A stretch of 64,000 bases of DNA from Bacteroidales bacterium UBA5349 (lineage in GTDB: Bacteria > Bacteroidota > Bacteroidia > Bacteroidales > Tenuifilaceae). Below are positions 25,874 to 33,757 of the stretch, one piece after another (within the stretch, counting starts at the first letter, position 1; every line of letters starts with the position of its first letter). Below the pieces are notes generated by a model. The model saw nothing but the letters and a program-made list of their open reading frames with translations, did no database searches and was not told the origin of the DNA. The translations under genes and the position numbers were made by a program. The stretch lies in contig DHQB01000020.1 of NCBI GenBank assembly GCA_002410065.1, forward strand, positions 62,001 through 126,000, written 5' to 3'.

Positions 25874-28030
25874 ATGAAAACCTATCAATCAGATCAAGTA
25901 AGAAACATTGTCCTACTGGGCAACACTGGCTCAGGAAAAACCATTCTAGCCGAGAGTATGATGTTTGAAGGAAAAGTTATTGACCGCAAGGGTACCATTG
26001 AAGCAAAGAGCACTGTATCTGACTACACCGAGATTGAGCAGCAAAACCTGCGCTCAATATTCTCTACGGTACTTTATACAGAATTTAATGACAGAAAGTT
26101 AAACATTATCGACACTCCTGGTTCCGACGATTTTGTTGGTGCTGTTATTTCATCTATGCACACTGCCGATGTAGGTGTAATGGTGATTAATTCGCAATAT
26201 GGTGTAGAGGTTGGAACGGAGATTTTTGGTAGACATGCCGAGAAACTCAACAAACCCTTGATTTTTGCCATAAACCAACTTGATCATGACAAGGCAAACT
26301 TTGAGCAGGCTATTGATTCTCTTAAGGTTAGTTTTGGTTCTAAAATAACCTTAGTTCAGTATCCAATAAATGCTGGCACTGAGTTCAATGCTTTTATTGA
26401 TGTGCTAATGATGAAGATGTATAGGTTTAAGAGCGATACAGGAGAACGTGAAACCCTTGATATTCCGGCAGAGGAGATGGATAAGGCAAGCGAACTACAT
26501 AATATACTAATTGAAGCTGCTGCTGAGAATGATGAGAAATTAATGGAGAAATTCTTCGATCAAGGAACCCTCTCAGAAGATGAAATGCGTGAAGGTATTA
26601 GAGCTGGGTTAATTGCACGAGGTTTATTCCCCGTTTTCTGTACTTCAGGGAAGCGTAATATTGGGGTTAAAAGGTTGATGGAGTTTGTTATAAATGTATG
26701 TCCAAGTCCTGATAAATTTCCTGCAATCAAAACAAAAGAAGGTAAGGAAATTAGTTGTAATGCCTCTGAACCCACTTCATTGTTCATATTTAAAACAGCC
26801 ATTGAATCGCATATTGGAGAGATCAATTACTTTAAAGTAATGTCGGGCAAGGTTACCGAAGCAATGGATTTGGTGAATACCACTAACAGTGGGAAAGAGC
26901 GTATATCGCAACTTTTTGTTGTAGCTGGCAAGAAACGTGAGAAAGTAACCGAACTGCTTGCAGGTGATATTGGGGCAGCAGTAAAACTCAAGAATACTAA
27001 AACAAATCACACACTGAGCGCGCCTGGTAAAAACATCGATTTTGAGCCGCTAACTTTTCCTAATCCAAAATTCAGAACTGCAATAAAAGCAAAGAATGAA
27101 GCGGACACTGAAAAACTTGGTGAATATTTGCATAGAGCACACCAAGAAGATCCAACCATTATTATTGAATACTCAAAAGAGCTTAGGCAGATTATTTTAT
27201 ACGGACAAGGCGAACACCATCTTAATATACTTAAGTGGCAACTGCTAAACCTTTACAAAATTGATGTGGATTTTTTCCCCCCGCGTATCCCCTATCGTGA
27301 AACTATCACTAAAATTGCACAAGCCGATTACCGCCATAGGAAGCAAAGTGGTGGAGCAGGTCAATTTGGAGAAGTTCATATGGTGATTGAACCATACGTG
27401 GAGGGTGCACCGGATCCAGTTAAGTTCAAGATTGACGGTCGTGAAATAAACGTTAGCGTTAGAGGGAAAGAGGAAATAAAACTTGAGTGGGGTGGTAAAC
27501 TTATTTTCTACAACTGTATTGTTGGTGGAGCAATCGACGCTCGGTTCTTGCCCGCTATTCTAAAAGGTATAATGGAAAGGATTGAGCAAGGGCCACTTAC
27601 CGGCTCGTATGCTCGTGATATTCGAGTATCCGTTTACGATGGCAAGATGCACCCTGTTGACTCCAACGAAATCTCTTTTAAACTCGCTGGTCGTAACGCT
27701 TTTAGAACTGCATTTAAAAACGCAGGCCCAAAAATTATGGAACCAATCTATGAGGTAGAAGTTCTTGTTCCTGGTGATAAAATGGGAGACGTTATGAGTG
27801 ATCTTCAGAACAGAAGGTCTATTATTCTTGGGATGGACAGCGTTAAAGGATTTGAGAAAATTAACGCAAGAGTGCCCTTATCCGAACTCAACAAGTATTC
27901 TACTGCTCTTTCATCGTTAACTAGCGGAAGAGCAACTTACAATATGAAGTTTTTAAACTACGAGCAGGTTCCTGCTGATATTCAAGACAAACTGCTAAAA
28001 GCATACGAAGAGGAGTCAGAGGAAGAATAG
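25874..28030 (+). CDS. EF-G-like paralog (EF-G2 type) lacking the catalytic histidine
   Basis: 718 residues, full EF-G length with all five domains, including domain IV (KQSGGAGQFGEVHM) and a domain V ending LSSLTSGRATYNMKF. The P-loop GNTGSGKT (16-23) is intact. The G3 motif reads DTPGSDD (80-86): the His that triggers GTP hydrolysis in EF-G is Ser84. Switch I reads EQQNLRSIFS instead of EQERGITITS, and G4 is NQLD instead of NKMD. Bacteroides thetaiotaomicron is known to have an EF-G2 that supports translocation without GTP hydrolysis and matters under starvation; this gene is a likely relative, an inference from the motifs. It is transcribed divergently from rpsL and followed by a strong terminator. 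Confidence 0.9.
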   Translation: MKTYQSDQVRNIVLLGNTGSGKTILAESMMFEGKVIDRKGTIEAKSTVSDYTEIEQQNLRSIFSTVLYTEFNDRKLNIIDTPGSDDFVGAVISSMHTADVGVMVINSQYGVEVGTEIFGRHAEKLNKPLIFAINQLDHDKANFEQAIDSLKVSFGSKITLVQYPINAGTEFNAFIDVLMMKMYRFKSDTGERETLDIPAEEMDKASELHNILIEAAAENDEKLMEKFFDQGTLSEDEMREGIRAGLIARGLFPVFCTSGKRNIGVKRLMEFVINVCPSPDKFPAIKTKEGKEISCNASEPTSLFIFKTAIESHIGEINYFKVMSGKVTEAMDLVNTTNSGKERISQLFVVAGKKREKVTELLAGDIGAAVKLKNTKTNHTLSAPGKNIDFEPLTFPNPKFRTAIKAKNEADTEKLGEYLHRAHQEDPTIIIEYSKELRQIILYGQGEHHLNILKWQLLNLYKIDVDFFPPRIPYRETITKIAQADYRHRKQSGGAGQFGEVHMVIEPYVEGAPDPVKFKIDGREINVSVRGKEEIKLEWGGKLIFYNCIVGGAIDARFLPAILKGIMERIEQGPLTGSYARDIRVSVYDGKMHPVDSNEISFKLAGRNAFRTAFKNAGPKIMEPIYEVEVLVPGDKMGDVMSDLQNRRSIILGMDSVKGFEKINARVPLSELNKYSTALSSLTSGRATYNMKFLNYEQVPADIQDKLLKAYEEESEEE

Positions 28031-28055
28031 ATTTTTTTCGAATATAGATAGAATT

Positions 28056-28085
28056 AAAACTCCTGCATGCAGGAGTTTTTTTTAT
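28056..28085 (+). terminator. Intrinsic terminator after the EF-G paralog
   Basis: A perfect self-complementary 24-mer (28056-28067 with 28068-28079; stem of about 10 bp with a 4-nt loop) followed by a T-rich run, 25 bp after the stop codon. Confidence 0.85.
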
Positions 28086-28201
28086 TTAATAAGGTCTTAA
28101 TAACCTGATTATATAGAAAGAAAAAGGGAATAGTATAATAATCCCATAAAAATTCTGGTACAATCGAACTTTTTGTTTTATATTTAAAAGAAAAAAACAT
28201 C

Positions 28202-28894
28202 ATGGAAAACCTCTTTTTACACTATATGCACGAACGAGTGCGGCGAGAAGAAGAGCAAACCGTGCAAGACCCAGGACCAGTTATCACCATATCAAGAGAA
28301 TATGGTTGTTATGGAAACGAAGTAGCCGAGCTCTTAACTAAAAAGATTAATGCCATTAAAGCTGTTGAAGAAAAATCAAAATGGATTCTTGTAAGCCATC
28401 AGATCCTTCACGATGCTGCCAAATCGCTAAAAACAAAACCCGATGAGATATCACATATCTTTGGTGCTAAGGAGAAATCTATTTTTGGTGATTTAGTCTC
28501 AATCTTTACAAAGGACAAATACCTGAGCGATATTCAGATAAAGCGAACATTGGCCGAAATAGTTCGTTCATACTCCGTGCAGGGGAATACAGTTATTGTT
28601 GGTAGAGCAGGTTGTGTAATAGCAAAACACATTAAAAAATCTGTCCATGTTAAAATTATAGCACCTTTCTGTTGGCGCGTGGAAATGATTAAAAAAAGGT
28701 TCGACCTTTCAACTTCCGATGCAATTGATAAGGTTAAAGAAACCGACAAGAACAGAGAAGCATTTATGGAATTCTTTAGGGGCAATAAACCCGATAGTGA
28801 ACTGTTTGATATAATTCTAAATAGGTCTACAATTGATACCGAGGAAATAGTTGACTTGATCCTAAAACTAGCTAAGGTTAGGGACTTAATATAA
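28202..28894 (+). CDS. Cytidylate kinase-like family protein
   Basis: 230 residues. After a short N-terminal helix it shows ITISREYGCYGNEVAELL (about 28-45), the P-loop region of the cytidylate-kinase-like family, in which the classic GxxGxGK is modified to RxxGxxG. IVGRAGCVI (about 139-147) is the next conserved strand, and Arg-rich segments resemble an NMP-kinase lid. The family is common in Bacteroidota and distinct from the true Cmk. Its substrate is not known, so CMP phosphorylation is only a guess. Confidence 0.75.
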   Translation: MENLFLHYMHERVRREEEQTVQDPGPVITISREYGCYGNEVAELLTKKINAIKAVEEKSKWILVSHQILHDAAKSLKTKPDEISHIFGAKEKSIFGDLVSIFTKDKYLSDIQIKRTLAEIVRSYSVQGNTVIVGRAGCVIAKHIKKSVHVKIIAPFCWRVEMIKKRFDLSTSDAIDKVKETDKNREAFMEFFRGNKPDSELFDIILNRSTIDTEEIVDLILKLAKVRDLI

Positions 28895-28906
28895 CCATAT
28901 TTACCC

Positions 28907-28914
28907 TATATTTG
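28907..28914 (+). promoter_or_regulatory. Possible -7 element before the cyclophilin gene
   Basis: TATATTTG, a match to TAnnTTTG, 71 bp before the ATG at 28986. The -33 region is only CTTA, so support is moderate. Confidence 0.4.
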
Positions 28915-28985
28915 CTACCCAAATTAAACATTTGAGTTACTGTAAGTGTTATGTACACCTTATAATAATAACTAAATATTAAAGC

Positions 28986-29444
28986 ATGAAGATAGCAGAA
29001 ATTCATACCCCAAAAGGCGTAATGAAGGTTAAGTTTTACGAAAAGGATGCACCCAAAACTGTTGCAAATTTCATAAAACTTGCCGAAGAGGGGTTTTATA
29101 ATGGATTGGCCTTTCACAGGGTTATTCCAAATTTTGTTATACAGGGCGGATGCCCTTTATCTAAAGATATGAACGACCGCAGGGTTGGTACAGGTGGACC
29201 TGGTTACTCTATTGATTGCGAACTTGATGGCGAAAACCAATACCACGATAAAGGCGTTCTATCTATGGCTCATGCAGGTAGAAACACAGGAGGATCGCAA
29301 TTCTTTGTTTGCCATAGCCGTGAGAATACAAGCCATTTGGACAGAAACCATACTTGTTTTGGTAAAGTTTATGAAGGGATTGAAGTGATTGACGAAATAA
29401 GGCAAGGAGATGCTATTGATAAAATTATTATTGTTAATGAGTAA
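28986..29444 (+). CDS. Peptidyl-prolyl cis-trans isomerase, cyclophilin type
   Basis: 152 residues, a single cyclophilin domain without signal peptide, so probably cytoplasmic. The catalytic Arg is in FHRVIPNFVIQGG, with Gln/Phe in GGSQFFV and His in FGKVYEG-adjacent sequence as in other bacterial cyclophilins. It catalyses proline isomerisation during folding. It is followed within 9 bp by an (AAGG)n tract and a bidirectional terminator. Confidence 0.92.
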   Translation: MKIAEIHTPKGVMKVKFYEKDAPKTVANFIKLAEEGFYNGLAFHRVIPNFVIQGGCPLSKDMNDRRVGTGGPGYSIDCELDGENQYHDKGVLSMAHAGRNTGGSQFFVCHSRENTSHLDRNHTCFGKVYEGIEVIDEIRQGDAIDKIIIVNE

Positions 29445-29452
29445 CTATAGTA

Positions 29453-29503
29453 AAGGAAGGAAGGAAGGAAGGAAGGAAGGAAGGAAGGAAGGAAGGAAGG
29501 AAG
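29453..29503. repeat. (AAGG)n tetranucleotide tract, about 12.75 copies
   Basis: 51 bases of uninterrupted AAGG repeat starting 9 bp after the cyclophilin stop codon and ending just before a strong hairpin terminator. It is not in a reading frame. Such pure tracts mutate by slippage, so the length probably varies between strains. Confidence 0.97.
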
Positions 29504-29511
29504 CAATAAGA

Positions 29512-29553
29512 AAGAAGGGGTGAGTTAAAAAATAACTCACCCCTTCTTCTTTT
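29512..29553. terminator. Bidirectional intrinsic terminator between cyclophilin and acyl-CoA synthetase genes
   Basis: A perfect 16-bp stem (29512-29527 with 29533-29548) with an A5 loop and a T-rich tail on the plus strand. The two flanking genes converge, so it probably serves both. Confidence 0.85.
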
Positions 29554-29573
29554 ATAAATTTTGAGTCAAACAA

Positions 29574-31220
29574 TTAATTATACAGATAACGCTTAATACT
29601 TCGCTTAGGGGTTTTGGTAAACTCTTCGGTTTGAATTACAACCTGTGAGATATTCATATAAGCAGGCAACTGTTCGTTCGCCTCTTTTTTATACTCCTCA
29701 AAAAGTTTTTTAAGGCTCTCATCATCAACATTGTTTTGCTTTACATAATCCTGATCGGGGTATATAAGGGCTATCAATTTATCATCCCGTTGAACAACCA
29801 CAGTCTCAGCTACTCCAAACTTGTTATTTAGAACTGATTCAATCTCCTCAGGATAGATATTCTTACCACTTGGACCAAGCAGCATACTCTTTATTCTACC
29901 CTTAATAAAAATATTCCCTTTCTTATCAATCAAGCCTAAATCGCCAGTATGCAACCATCCATCATCATCCAAAACATCCTTGGTTGCCTCTTCGTTTTTG
30001 TAATAGCCATACATTACATTATCACCCTTAACCATAATTTCACCGGCAATTCGCACAGGGTTTGAAGAGTCGATTTTTATTTCGAGCGTATCAACAACCT
30101 TACCTGAGGCACCTATGGCCGTTTCTCTCCAATTGGTGTAGCTAATTAACGGGCCACACTCTGTCATCCCATAACCCACTGTAAATGGAAACTTCATCTT
30201 TGCAAAGAAAATTTCGGTTTCCTGATTAAATGGAGCACCGCCCAGCACTAACTCTCTGAAATTTCCACCAAAAGCGGCTTCGAGTTTCAACCTAATCTTT
30301 TTAAAGATCAAATTATTGATACCGGGTATCTTAAGTAATATCTTCATAGTACTTTTTGATACTATGGGCAACACTTGCTTCTTATAAATTTTCTCGATAA
30401 CAAGCGGTACCGATAGTATTAGTGAAGGCTTAACCTCGCCAAATGCTTGCAATATTACTTGAGGCGAAGGTGTTTTAGTTAGGATGGTAACATGACACCC
30501 CAAAGTAAAGGGGAATAGAAACTCAAAAGCACATCCAAAGGTATGTGCAAGAGGAAGAAACGACACAATTCTGTCACCTGGGTTCAGTGGCATATTCTCT
30601 TGTGCATATCGTATATTCGCAGCAAGACTATTATGAGGAATCATTACTCCCTTTGCAAATCCGGTTGTACCCGATGTGTAACTTATTACCGCTAATTTCT
30701 CATTTGAAATTTGAGGAAGTCTATAATTATCTACGTGGAAATCATTTAAATCAATTGGATTTTCGATCCCTGATTTCTCAGACGCCTCAACTATTAAAGT
30801 AGAACGTTGTGCTTGTATTGCAAAACCATTAATTCTCAATGACCCCATAATCTGAGGCATCTTATCAAACTCCATTGCTTCAAAAAGTTGTTGCTCGGCA
30901 AAAAGAAGTATTGAGTCTGAATGGTTTACAATTTCATGGATATCTGCAGGTTTAAAATCGGGAAGGATTGGCACAATTACAGCTCCATAAGAAACTACTG
31001 AAAGGTAAACCACGCCCCAACGCGCAGAGTTTTTGCCAACAAGGGCAATCTTATCGCCCTCCTTTATACCGGCTAATTCGTAAAAATTGTGTAGCTTACT
31101 TATATGGTATGCAATCTCGGCATAAGTAAATGTGTCGCCTTTATAATCCGATAAGGCTTTAAAGGCCCAATTCCTTCGGATACTATCCTCAAGGTAATGA
31201 GTTACTGTTTCTTTTAGCAT
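29574..31220 (-). CDS. AMP-binding long-chain acyl-CoA synthetase
   Basis: 548 residues. The adenylate-forming signature SYTSGTTGFAKGVM (P-loop), the A5 motif GYGMTECGP, the GWLHTGDLG motif and the C-terminal catalytic Lys in FTKTPKRSIKRYL are present. Such enzymes activate fatty acids to acyl-CoA through acyl-AMP. A possible -7 element (TACATTTG, minus strand 31250-31243) lies about 25 bp before the start. It stands alone, with no other beta-oxidation gene near. Confidence 0.9.
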   Translation of the reverse strand: MLKETVTHYLEDSIRRNWAFKALSDYKGDTFTYAEIAYHISKLHNFYELAGIKEGDKIALVGKNSARWGVVYLSVVSYGAVIVPILPDFKPADIHEIVNHSDSILLFAEQQLFEAMEFDKMPQIMGSLRINGFAIQAQRSTLIVEASEKSGIENPIDLNDFHVDNYRLPQISNEKLAVISYTSGTTGFAKGVMIPHNSLAANIRYAQENMPLNPGDRIVSFLPLAHTFGCAFEFLFPFTLGCHVTILTKTPSPQVILQAFGEVKPSLILSVPLVIEKIYKKQVLPIVSKSTMKILLKIPGINNLIFKKIRLKLEAAFGGNFRELVLGGAPFNQETEIFFAKMKFPFTVGYGMTECGPLISYTNWRETAIGASGKVVDTLEIKIDSSNPVRIAGEIMVKGDNVMYGYYKNEEATKDVLDDDGWLHTGDLGLIDKKGNIFIKGRIKSMLLGPSGKNIYPEEIESVLNNKFGVAETVVVQRDDKLIALIYPDQDYVKQNNVDDESLKKLFEEYKKEANEQLPAYMNISQVVIQTEEFTKTPKRSIKRYLYN

Positions 31221-31411
31221 ATGATTTAGTTTTTGTCCCGTTCAAATGTACGAAACATTTTAATAAATCATGCTTTATAGTATTCCCAACAAATCTGACG
31301 AGCCAATAACTTTCTGATTATATGGCGCATACAGATATACTTGACCCCCGATAAAAAGGGGGCAAATAAACAAGAAAAGCAAATAAAGTATTGTTCAGGT
31401 TTGGGGAAGAC

Positions 31412-32854
31412 CTATCGGTAAAGGTGCAGGAATCCCTTATAAACACCTCCCTTATACCTGCGACCATCCCAACCAACAGCCTCAATAACATAGTAATAAA
31501 CACCTTCGCCTGCTTCTTTCCCATCACCATTAATTTTTCCGTTCCACCCCTCCCACTCCTTGGGGTTGCCCGAAAACTCGTAAACCTTATTTCCCCAGCG
31601 GGTTAAAATGGTAATACGAAATGATTTAATTGATTTTACGCTAGGGTCTTTATTATCAATGATGTTTTTTAGAATAAAAAAATCATTTTCCTCGTCGTGA
31701 TTGGGGGTAAAAACGTTGGGTATGAATTCCGGTTTGATAAATGATGTATCAACCTCAACAACACGTAAAATGGTATCCATGCAAACTGCATAGGCTGTAG
31801 TTCTTTTAGACACATGCTCAACGCCAAAAACCCCTGGTACCATGTATTTTTTGGGAGGAAATGATTCGATCCGATCATCAAAAATCGATTTATCACGCCA
31901 AGCAATACTATCACCTCCTTTTTTAACCAAACGCTCATCGTTGATGATATTCCAGAAGAGTGAATCAGCGTTCTCGGCAGTGCTCACAAGTTTCATCTCA
32001 AGTAATGCTTCTCCATTAGGGAGATCTTTATCCTGTTTTTCCCAGTCGGGTAGATTGTCTGTGCTTGTATTGAAGAAGATGTCAAGCCCTACCTTTGTGG
32101 CAATTGCCTGAATTTCTTCCGATTCAACTATCATATCGCCCCTTCCAAATGGATTGGTTACGGTTAACCGGTATGCAGCATCGAACAGTGGTCCGTAGGT
32201 TTTACTATTCTGCTCGTTTTCAAACTCAACATAGATAAAAGGTATACCATCAGCAATTGGATTAGCAACTACGTCAGGGTTTAGCGATTCGAAAAGGTGA
32301 TTGCTAAAATAACCCTTTAGGGGTAAGGCCACCTTTTCGTGATGAGCAGTAGTAGAAATGTCAAAATAGGTAAACTGCGAATTGATATCGTAAATATTTG
32401 GTGATGTTGAAAGGTAGAGCTTAAGCGTTTTACATGTGTTGCTACTTAGCTGTAGCGAGGTAAGCTGAATATTATCTATCATTACCCACACAGCGTAAAA
32501 CTCTTTGCTATCGTCACTTATTCTGTTAACCTCAACCCTATATCCTCCAGGAGCAACATTAAGGAGTATCGAATCGGTTTGCCCTGCCATTGGTTGAAAT
32601 CTATCGGCGGTAGGATTAACGTTACTATCGTATTTATACCATTGGTATGATGATGCTGATGAATCAGAATATTGTGCCCTTAGCGTTAACTCATTATCCA
32701 CAAAAAAAACATAGATCGAATCTTGACTACCAATTGAATAATTCGTTTGCCCTGCCCAATCCCTATCTGGCGCATAAATCTGCGAAGATGCACTCCCTGG
32801 ATTTAGGACCACAATCAACAATACAATCAAACTAGTTATTAGGCTTTTACGCAT
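31412..32854 (-). CDS. Secreted protein with T9SS type B (gliding motility-associated) C-terminal domain
   Basis: 480 residues. A signal peptide (about 1-24, ending SASS) leads into a region with Ig-like or PKD-like strands and no recognised catalytic motif. The last 85 residues form the CHU_C type sorting domain: IPNVFTPNHDEENDFF, ILTRWGNKVYE, WNGK and GVYYYVIE. This domain directs secretion through the type IX system and attachment at the surface, which implies a T9SS elsewhere in the genome. The role of the N-terminal part is unknown. Confidence 0.85.
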   Translation of the reverse strand: MRKSLITSLIVLLIVVLNPGSASSQIYAPDRDWAGQTNYSIGSQDSIYVFFVDNELTLRAQYSDSSASSYQWYKYDSNVNPTADRFQPMAGQTDSILLNVAPGGYRVEVNRISDDSKEFYAVWVMIDNIQLTSLQLSSNTCKTLKLYLSTSPNIYDINSQFTYFDISTTAHHEKVALPLKGYFSNHLFESLNPDVVANPIADGIPFIYVEFENEQNSKTYGPLFDAAYRLTVTNPFGRGDMIVESEEIQAIATKVGLDIFFNTSTDNLPDWEKQDKDLPNGEALLEMKLVSTAENADSLFWNIINDERLVKKGGDSIAWRDKSIFDDRIESFPPKKYMVPGVFGVEHVSKRTTAYAVCMDTILRVVEVDTSFIKPEFIPNVFTPNHDEENDFFILKNIIDNKDPSVKSIKSFRITILTRWGNKVYEFSGNPKEWEGWNGKINGDGKEAGEGVYYYVIEAVGWDGRRYKGGVYKGFLHLYR

Positions 32855-33174
32855 TGCAAATATCTATTTTAAAACGGACTACAATAATAGCTCTTTTTAG
32901 GCAGACCCTCGATTAAACACAACAAAAAAACAACGGAATAAATATGGTAAAATTGCAATGCGGGCATAATCGCAATGCTTATTTAAACTTTGCGATATTT
33001 ATCTTGTACCAATAAACATATGACTAATCTACTAAAACTTACTTTTTATCAAAGACTGGCACTTATTTTGAACTGTGAATAGCATTTAATTATAAAATTT
33101 CTGTTTAATTGACTATTTTTACTTCTTTCAATTGTGTTCTAAATGCCTTTAATAGTTTCACCAAAATTGTCAAC
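32855..33174. other. 320-bp divergent intergenic region upstream of tlpA-like gene
   Basis: AT-rich gap between two divergent genes. I see no RNA gene and no clean -33/-7 promoter pair. A near-match to a sigma-54 site (TGGCA-N6-TTGAA at 33055-33070) lacks the conserved GC of the -12 box. The copy pair GCAATGC at about 32955 and 32972 is too short to interpret. Confidence 0.5.
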
Positions 33175-33696
33175 ATGAAAAAAAGTATTATCCTTTATAT
33201 TATAGGCTCCCTTTTAGGGCTAACGCTTATTGCGCAAACACCTGAAATTGGACAATTGGCTCCTGAGATTAAACTAGAAACACCTGATGGCGATACTATA
33301 AAACTCTCCGATTTACGAGGAAAACTTGTGCTTATCGATTTTTGGGCATCATGGTGTGCCCCTTGTCGAAGAGAAAACCCTAACCTAGTTGGAGCATACC
33401 AACATTTTAAGGATACAGAATTTAAGAATGGCGAAGGTTTTGTTATACTTAGCGTTTCGCTAGATTTGAAGCGCGAGCATTGGATAAAAGCAATTGAAGA
33501 TGACAAGCTGAACTGGCCATACAATGTAAGTGATTTAAAGGGCTGGAGAAGTGAAGCAGCCAAGGAATATGGAGTTAATATGATTCCCTCTAGCTTTTTA
33601 GTTAATGCCAATGGGATAATAATTGATAAAAACCTAAGGGGCGACAAACTTGAATCGGCACTAAAAAAGCATAGAGTTTGGAAACTCTGGCGCTGA
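33175..33696 (+). CDS. TlpA-type periplasmic thioredoxin
   Basis: 173 residues from ATG 33175; an in-frame ATG at 33109 would add a poor leader, while 33175 gives a clean signal peptide (MKKSIILYIIGSLLGLTLIAQ). The thioredoxin fold carries FWASWCAPC with Cys61 and Cys64, and the cis-Pro is in MIPSSFL. TlpA/ResA-like proteins usually reduce disulfides in the periplasm. It is the first gene of a probable operon with the AsmA-like, DsbA-like and Cys-rich lipoprotein genes. Confidence 0.9.
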   Translation: MKKSIILYIIGSLLGLTLIAQTPEIGQLAPEIKLETPDGDTIKLSDLRGKLVLIDFWASWCAPCRRENPNLVGAYQHFKDTEFKNGEGFVILSVSLDLKREHWIKAIEDDKLNWPYNVSDLKGWRSEAAKEYGVNMIPSSFLVNANGIIIDKNLRGDKLESALKKHRVWKLWR

Positions 33697-33757
33697 ATAG
33701 CTAGGTTCTAGCAATAGCATCGTTTAAAAAACTATACCCATTAAAATATATTACACC

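Noticed and set aside
25816..25880. Short frame beginning at ATG 25816 before the EF-G paralog
   Set aside because: It runs out of frame into the EF-G coding sequence and shows no family signal; it lies in the leader after the predicted promoter.
31341..31365. Hairpin of CCCCC/GGGGG downstream of the T9SS-type gene
   Set aside because: The stem has a bulge and no T run on the minus strand, so it is not a convincing terminator.
33055..33070. Second sigma-54-like site (TGGCA-N6-TTGAA) before the tlpA-like gene
   Set aside because: The -12 box lacks the conserved GC and the site is 105 bp before the gene; probably chance.
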